From Botryotinia globosa (Eukaryota; Ascomycota; Leotiomycetes; Helotiales; Sclerotiniaceae): a stretch of DNA of 64,000 bases. The notes beneath the pieces are model-generated. The model made no database searches. It was given only the letters and a program-made list of their open reading frames with translations, and was not told where the DNA came from. Within the stretch, counting starts at the first letter, position 1; each line of letters opens with the position of its first letter. The position numbers were made by a program, and so were the translations under genes. Below are positions 22,845-34,800 of the stretch, in pieces. Location of the stretch: positions 62,001 to 126,000 of the forward strand of contig RCSZ01000017.1 in the NCBI GenBank assembly GCA_014898425.1, read 5' to 3'.

Positions 22845-25271
22845 ATGGCGGAGAACGACGTAACTATGACCATGGAGGTTGATCAACCCATTGCTTTGCG
22901 GAGACAAAGAAGAAGTTGTCTTGTCCCAGAGACACAATCGCGATCAACTTCTCGAGCTTCTACGCCGTCTGTGATCGAGGTATCAATACCTTTACCCGCA
23001 ACACCCAGATCAAAAAAGCCCAAGAAGAAAGTAAGATATTCCGACCCAGGTTCAAACCTTCTTCACGAATCTTCTTGTGGCTTGACACCATTCCTCCGAA
23101 AATCTTCTCTCTCATCTGCGAGGTCAAACCGTCGACATTCAGCACCTGTAAAGCGACTACTCGATCGTCGGCAGGACAACGAGCCATTCTCCGGAGAATT
23201 ACAATTTGCCCCACTGCGACAAGTGTTGGACGGCAGAGTTACAAGGCGTATGAAAAGAAACCGACTGAGTGAGGAGACCAACAAGATCGACTGGGAGAAG
23301 AAACATGAAGCCAAAGCAAGAAAGTCGGAAATATTTCGACTCAAGAAGGAATTGGAGGAAAAGGACTACGAATTACAATGTATCCAGGATGAACATGACG
23401 TTAAAAGCCAATTAGGACTTGAGGCAGGAACATCTACTTGTGCAAACCCTCTTATCATGGAGAAATTTCAGGAAATGGAAAAAGAGATTCAGGAGCTAAA
23501 AGCAGGGCTATCACAAAAGGAAGAACGCTCGAACGCTCAACATGATTGGCAAACTGGAACGCAGGATCCATTCGATTTCGATGACGATGATGATCACAGT
23601 ATCAATATGAGTGTTGCCGGAGATCATGATGATGATACTGGCATGGTGATCGACTCTTCATATGACGACCATAGGATGGGAACTTTTAACTGTCCCTTTT
23701 CCACTTCCGATGGCCTGACAAACACGCACAATAATTCACCTCCATCGCCACCTGCCACAATAGCTGATACATCTTCACAAAAGCCTTCCCAAGCATCAAT
23801 GTCGACACAAGCCGACTTCCCGGATCCTCTCAATCAAAAGCTCGAGGCTCAACTTCTTCACTTGCAATCTGAGATCAAGAGTCTTACTTCCAATTTAGCA
23901 CTAAATAAGGATCATGAACATCGTCTTTCCCAAAAGTTAATGTCATACATCCCATCTGACCAATCTCACGATAGCTCATCACTCGACTCAGCACTTGATT
24001 CAATTCTTACAACTCTTACTATTGCTCAAGCTCAGGCTCTTGAAAGGGAGGCATCATTTAATGCTCTCTCAAACGAAGTAACCTCGTTAGGATTCTCCAC
24101 CGACCCGGAAGCCACCATCAAGATTATTGTCGAACAATTCCGCAACGCCAGACTCGAGTTCGAATATCTTAATCCTGGAGAAGAAACCGAAGGATTTGAA
24201 AATGACAAACTTTTGAGTATGTTACTGGGACGTCTCAAGACCTTGGCCGAGAAAGCAAGAAAGCAAGATGAAACCATCGATCAGTATCATGCACAAGAAG
24301 TCATTCTTAGGCGACAACTGTCCTCTCGTATTGATGCCTTGCAGGATGTTCAAAAGGAATTATCCGCTGTCACAACCGCTGTTTCGAGAATGAGTGAAGA
24401 ACTCGCCGAAAACGAAATCTCAAACTCACGTCTTCAAAGTGCACTGAATGGATACCGAAGCGAGGTCTCTGGGTTGGAGAATCTCGTCGAGAAAATGGAA
24501 AAGGAGCACAAAGTCGTTGAGGATGATTTGAATCGTGGAATTCATAACCTAGACGATCAATTACAACACGAAATTTTCAGGGCAAATGCGTTTGCTATGG
24601 AGCTTGAAGGGAAGAACATAATTGTGGGCGAACTTTCGGCAAGATTGACGGCTGCTTTGAATACTTCTGCCACCCTCCGGGATCTCCTCGATGAGAAAGA
24701 TGGACAAATACTTCTCTCAAATCGACGAATCAGCGAGGATTTAACAGAACGCGATGGGAGAATAGCAGAGCTTCAGGAAGAATTGGAAAGAACAACACAT
24801 ATTCTGAAGAACACTCAAAAGGCGGTTGAGAACTTGCGACAAGAAAACTCGGATTTGAAGACCGAAAACGAAGATCTTGAGAACTGCGCAGAACAATTGA
24901 AAGGACTAGTCAGCAAGGAAAAGAGAAGAGGAAAGAAAGCAGTCAGCGGATTGTTGAAACAAATCGCGAGTGTTGGGGATTTCGCAAAGGGATACATGGA
25001 GAGTGATAATGAGTCCAGTGAGACTGAAGCTGGAGAATTCACAAGGAATCTGCACATCAAAGTCCCGATTGTCAGGAAAGGTCAGTTTCTAGATGCGACA
25101 ATGGCGAGAAGAAGATCAAGTGGTAAAGTGGGAGCTAGTGCGAAGAAGAAGAGGAGAAGATTTGATAGTGGGTTAGGATTTTTGGAGGAGGAAGAAGATG
25201 AAGCTGGAGATGAGGAAGAGGAGAGAGAGGATATGTGCGGTAAGAGGGAGGAAGTGGATTTACTTGCTTGA
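22845..25271 (+). CDS. Large nuclear-type coiled-coil protein, unknown function
   Basis: Single-exon gene, 808 residues from the ATG at 22845 (MAENDVTMTMEV). An in-frame ATG 22 codons upstream is less likely because the segment between them is leader-like. The N-terminal 140 residues are basic and Ser/Thr/Pro-rich, with a nuclear-localisation-like KKPKKKVRYSDPGS and a GLTPFLRKSS motif. Long heptad-rich coiled-coil segments follow, first around residues 150-235 (KKHEAKARKSEIFRLKKELE). An acidic linker contains DFDDDDD, and coiled coil resumes from about 340 to 700. The tail has a basic KKKRRRFDSGLGFL stretch and an acidic run. This pattern is seen in structural proteins of spindle poles, kinetochores or nuclear scaffolds, but I cannot assign a family. 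The gene is well separated from its neighbours. Confidence 0.8.
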   Translation: MAENDVTMTMEVDQPIALRRQRRSCLVPETQSRSTSRASTPSVIEVSIPLPATPRSKKPKKKVRYSDPGSNLLHESSCGLTPFLRKSSLSSARSNRRHSAPVKRLLDRRQDNEPFSGELQFAPLRQVLDGRVTRRMKRNRLSEETNKIDWEKKHEAKARKSEIFRLKKELEEKDYELQCIQDEHDVKSQLGLEAGTSTCANPLIMEKFQEMEKEIQELKAGLSQKEERSNAQHDWQTGTQDPFDFDDDDDHSINMSVAGDHDDDTGMVIDSSYDDHRMGTFNCPFSTSDGLTNTHNNSPPSPPATIADTSSQKPSQASMSTQADFPDPLNQKLEAQLLHLQSEIKSLTSNLALNKDHEHRLSQKLMSYIPSDQSHDSSSLDSALDSILTTLTIAQAQALEREASFNALSNEVTSLGFSTDPEATIKIIVEQFRNARLEFEYLNPGEETEGFENDKLLSMLLGRLKTLAEKARKQDETIDQYHAQEVILRRQLSSRIDALQDVQKELSAVTTAVSRMSEELAENEISNSRLQSALNGYRSEVSGLENLVEKMEKEHKVVEDDLNRGIHNLDDQLQHEIFRANAFAMELEGKNIIVGELSARLTAALNTSATLRDLLDEKDGQILLSNRRISEDLTERDGRIAELQEELERTTHILKNTQKAVENLRQENSDLKTENEDLENCAEQLKGLVSKEKRRGKKAVSGLLKQIASVGDFAKGYMESDNESSETEAGEFTRNLHIKVPIVRKGQFLDATMARRRSSGKVGASAKKKRRRFDSGLGFLEEEEDEAGDEEEEREDMCGKREEVDLLA

Positions 25272-25427
25272 TTTATTGCGCTTTCGTTAATGACTGTCTG
25301 GATTTCTGGAGTTGGATGCCGGATACCTTATACCATATTGTACTATACCGCTCTATACCATTTGGGGACTGGGAATGGGGTGGACGGGATAGGAAGGCAT
25401 ATACATGGTATGAATGGGAAACTGGAT

Positions 25428-25459
25428 AGACAGACGGGTGAACAGAAGTCCGTCTGTCT
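25428..25459. repeat. Perfect inverted repeat in 3' flank
   Basis: AGACAGACGG at 25428-25437 and CCGTCTGTCT at 25450-25459 form a perfect 10-bp stem with a 12-nt loop, about 160 nt after the coiled-coil gene's stop. It could be an mRNA 3' hairpin. It is GC-richer than its surroundings. Confidence 0.7.
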
Positions 25460-26733
25460 GTCAAACATATCTGTCGATATAGTTTTATTTGTTTTACTTT
25501 GTTCTTCTCCGGTATGTCTAAATAGGAGAAATTGGCTGGAGTGGTATGATATGACATGATACCACTTTTTATGTATGCAAATGGAGATTTGGTGGCGAAC
25601 ATGATATGAGGCTACTTTTTTAATTAGTTGTAATGATACAGATAATTTAGCATATGTTCTACTTGAGTTTATCTTGACTTAGGATTTCATGTGCTCTATT
25701 CATTGACTTACACTCAAAGTCCTCGCTCCCGTGATAGAAGGGGGTTCATGAATATGAATCGAGCTCTAGTAATGATAGTTTTGTTTAGGATATATGTAAT
25801 GTATGTAGTAAAGCTAAGTGAAATATATCATGAGTGCTCCTTTTGGGTTACATGTACGTGTGAATTTTGTTGATAGTGATTATGTCGGAGACTCACTCAG
25901 GTTGAGCTACATTCGTGAATGTGAAGTGCTGGCAATGGAAATTTGGGAGATGTTGGTCTGTTGTAATTTATTGGAGGGTGGCTTATTGTGGTAGGAGAGG
26001 CGGTTTAGATGAGGTTTAGGTTTGGGGTTGAAGCGCAATGAAGCTGTTTGGTTGATTCAAGAGGCTAATGGAGAGTTTGAGATAGTGGTGGGTTGGAATA
26101 TTTTATGCCTATTGCATGTTGGGGGGAGGAAGGTAAGAAGTGTGAGAGGGGAGAGGGAGAGGGGAGAGGGGAGTTTGTTTGGAGGTTGATGTTAGGTTGG
26201 GAGATGGGGGGAAGTGAAAGTATAGTACGCGGATCGAGGAATAGTTTAAGAGAGGGGGAGGAGTTGGGTGACAGGCGAAAAGATTGTTAAAAAAGAGAGA
26301 GCATAATTCTGTGAGAGATGTTGAGTCTTTATATTCAGTCAACTTTTCAAGGATATAAACCATTGTATTTATAAATTGAGAGCCTCAAACTATGCATATA
26401 TGAAAAAGATCTTACAATCTTCCTTCCACCCCTCTCATAGAAAACCCCCCTACGTGATAATTTCTCCCCTTTCCCCCTTTCCCCTTCCAAACCCCCTTCA
26501 TCCCCCAACCTAATCAACTATTCCAACAGAACCATTACAATCCCCATAAATCCAATAACATTCTTCAAACCCCCATCTCTCTATCTCTCTCCTTTCCTTT
26601 GCAAAAAGTTCAACTTCCCAAATCTCAAAAACTCTAAAAAATTCAACTTCTTCATACTCCCAACATTCTTGAGACTTCTTTTAAGAAAAAAGCTTCAGGG
26701 AGGAAATCAAACAACTCTGTCATTTGGGACTGG

Positions 26734-26760
26734 AAAATCAACTTTTGAGATGTGCAACAA
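26734..26760 (-). repeat. Dispersed motif, copy 2
   Basis: On the minus strand it reads TTGTTGCACATCTCAAAAG and continues TTGATTTTCC, a close match to the plus-strand copy at 9014-9041. Confidence 0.5.
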
Positions 26761-28033
26761 GGAGGGGAAAGAGTTGAAATCAGGTGTTTTGATGAGCTGT
26801 AGTTGGTTCGGTTAGGGTTCGGAAGTGGAGGATTGTTGTTCCGAGGAGGGGTTAGCTTTTGGTTGTTTGGGTGGGTTGTTTGTGGAACTGCAACTTTTGG
26901 ACGCTGGTTGTTGTTGATTTTAGTTGCGGATTGTGGATTTTAAAGTTGGTGGATGTAGACTGCTGAATGTGTGAAGTATGAGATGTTTGTATTAGGGTTT
27001 TTATTTATAAATAAGGTTAGTTATTTGTTACTTTGTTTGTGAAGTTGAATGGTTAGTTTTCTGGGCAAAATGATGATTGATATGATGTGAACAAGAGAAA
27101 GAAGTTGATGCATTCTGGTTTCTTCGATTTAACTATTGTTGTTCTCCTTCTCTCAATCCCTTTTCCCCCTTCATCTTTACTTCTCCATATACTTCCTGTG
27201 ATACATTCCGTTGTGAACTTATGACTGCCTTCTCGCTTAGTTCATTGGAGGTTGGTGTGCACTTTGTCTCATTATTTGGAGGATGCAGAGGATGTTGGAA
27301 GTATTGCCAATTGAGCTTTTATTTTGTATGTAACCGTGAGTGATTAGTTGTTTTTATTATCAGAAACATTTCTGCATGTTTTGGTATCAGTATGCTGTGA
27401 AGAAAGTTATATTTTTCCCAAAGTCTTGGGACTGCAGCTGTATATCTTAAATGCCAGTAGTCTTTTGTTCACAGGTTATCTCTCCTCTTGTCTTATTTCT
27501 GCCCTACATCTTGTGGTTTATTTCTTTCTAGAATTGGATGCATATTTCAATCTATCGATGACAGTTCTGATATAACTTAGGACTCAAGTCTATCCAGATA
27601 GTGTTTGTGACCAAGTGACTACACGTGTCTCCCTTCAACCACGGCTTTTACCTACACTTATGTCTATAATCTTTATAATCTTGAAGGTCTTAGGAATAAT
27701 ATTGATACAGAGAGAATTCTTATGCGTTATATCTTCAAACCCACCTATGATACCCCCAAATAACAGCAAAATATATCAACACTCATGATGCAATTTTCCC
27801 TTTCTCCCCTCCTCCCTCATCAATCTCCAACAGCACAAAATCAACTTTGACTACAGGAAAAAGTTGTTTAAATGATAGAAAACCTGTTTACTGACACCAG
27901 CAAAGTCCATTCTTTCAAACAAATCCAACTTTGAAGCAAAAAATCAAAATCTCCAAAATCTCCCCAAAAATCCAACTTTGAGATATCTGGTGAACTCAAC
28001 CAAACCTCAAAATCTAAAAATTAACTTGGAAAT

Positions 28034-28064
28034 CTAAAATCAACTATTTCAGATATGCAACAAG
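28034..28064 (-). repeat. Dispersed motif, copy 3
   Basis: On the minus strand it reads TTGTTGCATATCTGAAATAG and continues TTGATTTTAGA. It differs from the copy at 9014 mainly by a one-base insertion. Confidence 0.5.
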
Positions 28065-28790
28065 AAACTCCCGAGCTGCAACAGAATCATGTGCTTTGAG
28101 ATTTGGGGAAGTGTGGTTGGATGGTCGGAGAAGGGGAATGATTATTCCGAATCCGAAGTTGAGCCATGGTGGTTCGTGCACGAAGTTGTTTTGTTTGGGC
28201 TTGGTGGCTCGTGGGTGGGTAGCTCAAGTGGCTTTGTGGACTGTGTGTGCTCAATAATGCTTATTACGACTTTACTAACAGGAGGTGGGGATAGATAGAG
28301 CTAGTTCTTGGGTCTTTTCTATAAAAAAAATGTTCTTGAGGACTTGATATTTCGTACTGGATCATTCATGCTTGCTGTCATGTCAACAATTTTTTTATTG
28401 TGCAAAGGAGATGGAGACTACATGAAAAGCTTTCCTCCAGGAAGGAGGTGGGAAGAAGATGGTGGATAACTTGATTCTGTACCCTCTTGTGCCTCTTACG
28501 AAATACTGAAATGGGTGATATAACGGAAGCATCAAGTCACTGATAGATGTTTTGATAGGTATTCGAAGTTTAATACCATTACTTCTACTTTAACAACCTC
28601 TCCTCTGCGTCGAAGCGAAAAGTTGCCTACTTTCACTCTACAGTTTCACACCTTGTCTCTAGTACCGACTCCTGAAGAGAATAAGAGAAGCGGAATATTG
28701 AGTCTACTCGATCCAGTACTACTCTTGCAACTTTCTGGACTTCAAACATAATTTCCCTGAGATATCCCATATTCACCAATCCAAACTCTT

Positions 28791-29708
28791 TTACTCCTTC
28801 TCCCATGGTAACTCCATTCCTGGCGTATAAAGTACTCCGTCACTCGGCTTTGGTTTCCACATCCACCAAGTAGTCTTTCCTTTACACTCATGTGCCATCT
28901 TACGCCAAAGAAACCCTGGTTTTCCGTTCTTGTAAGTGGTATCTACGATTACCTTATGAATGGTTCGGAAGCCATATTTCTCATACAGAGATATTCCCTC
29001 AGCAGAGGCCTCCACAAGTGCTTCTACATCCATATCTGATATCTTGGACATTCCATAATCCATGAGTGAAGATCCATAGCCACGGCCACGGTGGTCGGGG
29101 AGGGTAAACATCATGGAGAGCTCTGGAAATATTAGCATTAAGAACATGGCAGGTTTCGAGAATTTTTAAGGGCAATTGAAGGGAACTTGAGGAATCTACT
29201 CACGAGCATGAGGTCTTGTCATCCTTGTCGCTCTCATTCCAAATACTTGAAAAAGAACCCTCTTTACAAATTCACGTGCTTCTCCTTCGGGCCACAAAGA
29301 TACAAGGCTGTTGTCTTCCTTTTCCTTCTTCTCCCCATTACCGATTCCATCATCCTTATTGCCATGATTACCTTCATTTTCGCCACTCTCTTCATCTTTT
29401 TTCTCCCCAAACGGACTCACTTCATGAAATAGCCAATTCGCTGCCGCCAAAACCTTTCCAGCCTCCTCTCCTTGATCATCTTCATCAATAATATACACCC
29501 AAAAAGAATCCTCATCCGCTTGATGAGATTCCCACAATTTTTCCTTGACCCTCTGGACTGCAGTCGCTGCTCCTTCGGCAGTAGGCTCTTTAATCGGGAC
29601 AATGATACCCAGAAATGGGTTATAAGGATCAGTATATGATTCCCACATGCAATCTATGACAGGGCAAAATTCTTCGAAAGTTGCGACTGTGCAAAGAGTG
29701 GGGGCCAT
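28791..29708 (-). CDS. GNAT-family N-acetyltransferase (two exons)
   Basis: Predicted acetyl-CoA-dependent N-acetyltransferase of unknown substrate. Model: complement of 28791-29122 and 29204-29708, 278 residues, with an 81-nt intron that joins in phase (PHAQLSMMF). The ATG at 29708 (MAPTLCTVATFEEF) fits better than the one five codons upstream. The acetyl-CoA binding motif A is clear in the second exon: MMFTLPDHRGRGYGSSLMDYG (Q/R-x-x-G-x-G/A), followed by a strand with VEASAEGISLYEKYGF, typical of GNAT motif B. An insertion rich in Glu, Lys and Gly (about residues 100-135) lies between the N-terminal half and the core and is probably a disordered loop. No targeting signal is visible. Such proteins are abundant in filamentous ascomycetes. 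Confidence 0.85.
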
Positions 29709-31037
29709 AGTGGTCTTGAGCAAGATATGGGCTCAGAACAGTAGATCTCGGTTAGGATGAAGACGTCGTAGGAAGCAAACCTCATATTTAAAAGCTTAGA
29801 GCCGCTGACTACGATTTTTGAATGAGGTATCTCTAAGAGATATATAGTCTGAAGATAGACAATAATTGATCTTCCTCGTAACTTTCGAGGCGCAGCTCAT
29901 GAAGATCCATGGATACATAAGCACTTGCACATATGGACTCCCAAGCTTACTGTTAGATATCTTCAGCTATCACGCGGGAAGTATGTTGGTGTTGTTGGTG
30001 ACTGTTGGAAATCTCATGCCTGACAGGGGGTGACTCGGTAATTAGCCAATAGGCGATTTTGTGGTGATCAGTTGAGTCCGGCCACACCAGCCACCAGTAT
30101 TCCCATTTGGTTGAATGGATATTGATATCAAGAGATGATATTGTTTGTGGTATTTTTGTTCTCCTCTACATGCCAGGTCAGTCTCAATGCTATTTTACCA
30201 AATCGTAATTTTTTTCGGATGTTTGGCTTAACTTAAATCCAGTGAAAATTATTTCAAGTAGCAGAGACGATAAGTGACAGTATTGTCAACAAGTTGGCTG
30301 CAGAAAATGTCGTCTTGGATAATTTTAAAGCTACCCGTAGGACCATGGGCATATCTTGAACAACACACATCAACTCTAGGAGGTAGTCAGGACATAAATC
30401 GTGGCAACTCCGTGAGAGCAGTGGCTTTGAGGGCTTATAGCAAAGGTTAGACTTGATGTAGATTGATGACATAAGATCGATTAAACAATGGATATGGTTG
30501 GGTAACTCGCTAGAATGTACATGTGTATTGAGTGTTTTAGTATGTGCATGGGAAATTTTTACAGTGCCACTTATCTGCGTTTGGTATTGTGGCTGTTTTC
30601 CTGGGCTCCAAAACGAAGAGACCTGGAGAGGAAGAGGGAACGCTTAGGAGACAGAAGACTGGTGCGAGGACTCGACTTTGACATGAAAGGTCTGACTGTG
30701 GAATTGTTGTGGAAATATCACCATCCTTGAGTATCGTCCGGTGTTTCATTGTCGTCAAATTTGTTTTTATGAATTACAGATGAAACACATGTCACTTTTA
30801 GTTATCAAAGGAGATACATCATTTCTCAGACTTATAGTTGTCGAAATTTCACGATTATTCACTAGTGTTAAATGAAGAACATTGATATTCATTCAAAATT
30901 GCTGTCTAACGTGGAAAACCATCGTGTTATTTGAGACCGTGTTCCCCCTTCCCGTCCCCCAATTGCTCAAACTCATTGAACATATCCTTTTTCGATAGCT
31001 AACCTCCATAAAATCGACTATTAAGCTCCATGGCAAC
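29709..31037. other. Intergenic
   Basis: Upstream region of the GNAT gene and 3' flank of the cysteine-rich gene. Short open frames (30254-30472 minus, 30515-30758 both strands) overlap each other and lack motifs. Confidence 0.4.
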
Positions 31038-31865
31038 CTATTTCCCATTCAGTAAACGACCCAAAATATCATTCATCTCGAAAATACCCCTCTCCTTGCG
31101 TTCTGCAATGGCTGCTTCTGCAGCAACCAAATCTTTAGGTGAGGTCGAGAGGAAAAACTTCTTCGCTGTTTCCATATCATCCATATTGATATCTCTATTC
31201 GTTGTCTTCCCATTACAATCAGCGCACGAATCCCCAACAAGCACAAATGGACCGATCCATCCTCGTGTCCATCCTGTGAGCTTCTGAATGCACATATTCT
31301 CCCCGCATTGATCGAGAACATCTCCATCTTCCAAGCCAATGACAGTACCCGGTGTCCAGTCTGCAAGACCTTCCTTTTCTGGTTTGATCATCCAGCTCAC
31401 AAGATCGTCTTGTAAATTGGCTGTGGTGTTTGCGCCTAGAGCCAAAATGGGAGCGGGAAGAGGAATATCGTAACCGTTACAATCGTGGCAGCTCTCGCAG
31501 ACAATACAGGGGTTGCAGAAGGGAAAACACGGGATCAGATTGATAGCAGGACAGGGACACCAAAAGACCTGAGGGTTCTCGGTATTGGGTGGAAAGTAAA
31601 GTGCGAGTTTGTGTTGAGGTGTAGGACGAACAACATGCTTGGAAACATTGGATATGCAAAAACTGAAGTGCTGGCCTCTGCAGAACTCAGAACAGTAGTA
31701 TTCTTGATCAGTGCATTCGCAGACGAATCCTCTGCACGTAATTGATGTGCTACAAGCTCTGCATGGAACGGGACCGTTATTCGTGGTATGCTTGGTGAAG
31801 TCTGGTCGCGTGAATATTACCATATTGGGATGATCTAGAACTGACCAGCCGAATGGTGTCGACAT
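31038..31865 (-). CDS. Cysteine-rich protein with MYND-like zinc finger
   Basis: Intronless, 275 residues. The N-terminal third holds a metal-binding pattern, CRACSTSITC then CECTDQEYYCSEFCRGQHF and a final Cys. This resembles a MYND finger (C-x2-C ... YC-x2-xC-x3-H-x3-C), although the spacing after the second Cys pair is compact. A second cluster, CPCPAINLIPCFPFCNPC followed by CESCHDC, may bind another metal. The C-terminal half has no recognised domain. MYND fingers are usually protein-protein modules; no catalytic domain (for example SET) accompanies it here. Function is unknown. Codon texture and length support a real gene. Confidence 0.7.
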   Translation of the reverse strand: MSTPFGWSVLDHPNMVIFTRPDFTKHTTNNGPVPCRACSTSITCRGFVCECTDQEYYCSEFCRGQHFSFCISNVSKHVVRPTPQHKLALYFPPNTENPQVFWCPCPAINLIPCFPFCNPCIVCESCHDCNGYDIPLPAPILALGANTTANLQDDLVSWMIKPEKEGLADWTPGTVIGLEDGDVLDQCGENMCIQKLTGWTRGWIGPFVLVGDSCADCNGKTTNRDINMDDMETAKKFFLSTSPKDLVAAEAAIAERKERGIFEMNDILGRLLNGK

Positions 31866-34800
31866 TTTGATGGATAGGGGTTTGAATTTCGATTTGGATA
31901 GAAATTGTTGGGTAAGAGTTTTCTATCGTATTGTATGGTATGGTATCAGAATAGCGCTCTGCAATTTCGATTGAAAGTGAACGATGATGTGGTTGTTGTT
32001 GATTGGATGAGAGGAGTCAAGAGTTTGAAGTTGAAGTTTCTCCAAGAATAAGAAGTGGTGGAGTGGTGAGATACTTTGAAGTATTTAACTAGTCTGGAAC
32101 CAGTCTGGATATCGACCGTATCTATATTGCGTGGTTCTCTTGAGCGCGCTAGTTTGACTGCGACAGATTATATTGAGTGAATCGATCACCGTAAATGAAG
32201 TTGGGACCGTAGTAGAGAGGGTTGAAGAAAGGACCGTACGTATGCCTTGCCGAATGTTGAGCTCAAAATTTAAGTCCCTAGTATGTCAAGAATGTTGAGC
32301 AAGATGCATGCTGGTAACAATCAAGATGAATGAAAGTCCAGATTATTGCCTAGAATATATTCAACAATCGGGTGATTTATTTGTGCTTTTTACTCAGGAT
32401 TTAACTCGGTGGGTAATGATACTACATAAAGGTCATATAAAGACAACGTATCTCACTCGGAACTATCCACTACAAAATGACCTCATGTCAAGTCGCTAAA
32501 GTGGAGAGGGAACATACAGAATTCACCGCAAACCCAGCGAATTGCTTGAAATTGGTCTACTTGCGGTAACGCTCTATCACATACGGTACTAAGTGCATTC
32601 GTCGAAGTTGAACGGAAGTTATGATATTATCATGACACGGTTATGCTACGGAGGAACTAAGTGAGGACTAGAAGAACTCTACCAGCTTGCACACTGGTAC
32701 AAGTGGCGTAGCTACTATGGCACCTAGAGCGTGTTTCCCAAGTGCTCCTCATAAAATTGCACGTCTATGAACCAGGATAATGCGAAAGGTTGTGCTGGAT
32801 ATCGGTACGGGCGTCAGTTGATCCATGCGAACCTCGTAACATTTCGCTTGAACAAAAACAAGCTGGGGATTAGTGTGGATGATTGAACCATCTTCGTTGG
32901 GCAATAATCTGTGTAGCAATATAGAAATTGTAGCATAGAAGTCTCATGAGACCATATCTCATATCATTGTCTCATCTATCTGGCAGTAAATGTCCATCAT
33001 AATATTTCTTGGCATCTTGTATTGTGTTTTGTCTCCATTGTTATCATATCAAATCAATTCCCGCTTACCATTTAATCTTTCCAAAAGTAGGTATTCCTCA
33101 AAAAGACATATCAATAGTCTCTCACAATCTCGACACAGGTCTTGTATGATATCCATTTACCATAAGAGTGGTGTCTTGACTCGCACAAATCAGCAAGAAC
33201 AGTCGTAGGATTTCAAGATGGGCTCGCCATCTTTAACTCTTCTAGCTAAGTATTGGGATTAAAGGAACCCCATGTGATCCTAATCCCATCGCTCCCAAGT
33301 ACCGAACCAAGTTAAAGATGTCTTAAGTTGTAGTTTACCGATTAACCTGTGAGCTCGATAGTTTTTACCCATCTATTTGAAGAAGGAAACGTATATGCTG
33401 CGTCATCTTCCAACACTTACTATACGGCAACACGAGTTTGCGGCCTCTGAACATGGAAGTAAGGGTTCGTTTCATACCAAGAGGATCCATAGTAAGTCAT
33501 TGATTCGAAGAACCCCAGTTTCGTTCTTCAATTCGCTCCATCCCTAACCCCATGACAACGTGTAAGAAGCTCCATATTCTGCACTATTCTCTGCCCCCTA
33601 AATTGTACGAAAGTCGACCGTAGGCGAAAGAGAAATGCCGGGTAGTGACTTAGCAGTTCCTCAGCTTTTAGTTCGAAGATACAGTGGTTTATGTCCTTAA
33701 GAATTCCCCCCAAAAATATCATGGGCCAGATTGTCCTACCATAGCAGCTTCCTGTCATCGAGAATTCTAATTATAGTTCCCATGGGGGCTTTTGCATGAA
33801 ATACACTGCGAAAAAGGATATCACAGTTAATTGTACTTTCATTCTCGGCAACGCTCCAAAAAGTTCATGTAGAACATTCCATCTCGATAGATACCGCCAA
33901 TAGCAATACCTGCTGGACCAGATGTGGATGAAATTTCTGGGAGTTTTGCCTTTGTATGATGTAGGAAAGCAAATTTCGGCGGATACGTACTATGCTACAC
34001 CAAAACTTCTGAGCGCTTCAAAAACGGCATACCTAACACAAGAATATATCATCCAGGCCTTGACTGCCAAAGTTCCAACTCGAAGACAAGCAGGCTGTTG
34101 ATGTGAGAAAAATTAGCCAATAGAATCCTGACCTTGCAGCATGTCTCCTTAGGATGATATATTTTGGCGAATTGGATCATTCCCAAGTCGACAGAAGCTA
34201 GTTCTAGACCTTCGGTTGTCTATCGGTTCATTCACTTTGATAGTTTCAGCTATCCTCGAAACAAGAAGCAGTGAACTTGGAGAAAGTATTCGATGCTCAA
34301 AACTTCGTGCTTATCGCTTAGATCAAGATATTATTGACTTCAAATATGATTGGTGTTCAATCGATGCATGATGATAAAAGATTATCAATATTCCATCATG
34401 CAGCTTTTCTGGAATGACAATGCAATGTGTGTTTGAAAAGCCTGCTCCTTTCTGACCATATATAGGCGATAGCTAACTTCAGTAGTACTGCATTCCTAGT
34501 GAAATTTATACAGGAAACTGTTCGCAATCTAGCGCTTCTATTTCGCAAACGTGTGAGGACTGGTTCAAGAAAGTAAGTATTTTGCTCAGGCTGGATAAGG
34601 AAACAATTCAATACGGTTGTATTCGAGGGGAGTAAATACACATAGACTTGAATTATTAGGGACCACAGGCTATCTACTCTGAAATGAGTTTCGATGAGGC
34701 AGAGCCAGGTATCATGGAACAACGATGGTTTGATAAGAGGAAGGGGGTGAAATGGTTCACATTTTAGGAAGCTAACTGGATTCCTCTGTTATCTATGATA

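Larger units (their letters stand above)
25460..28790. other. Long gene-free block with strand-biased tracts
   Basis: No gene is supported over about 3.3 kb. The block has a purine-rich plus strand at 26.0-26.3 kb, a pyrimidine-rich one at 26.4-26.7 kb and scattered CAACTTT/AAAAGTTG words. It holds two inverted copies of the motif found at 9.0 kb. The small open frames at 27348-27575 and 28089-28298 have no motif or splice support. Confidence 0.4.
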
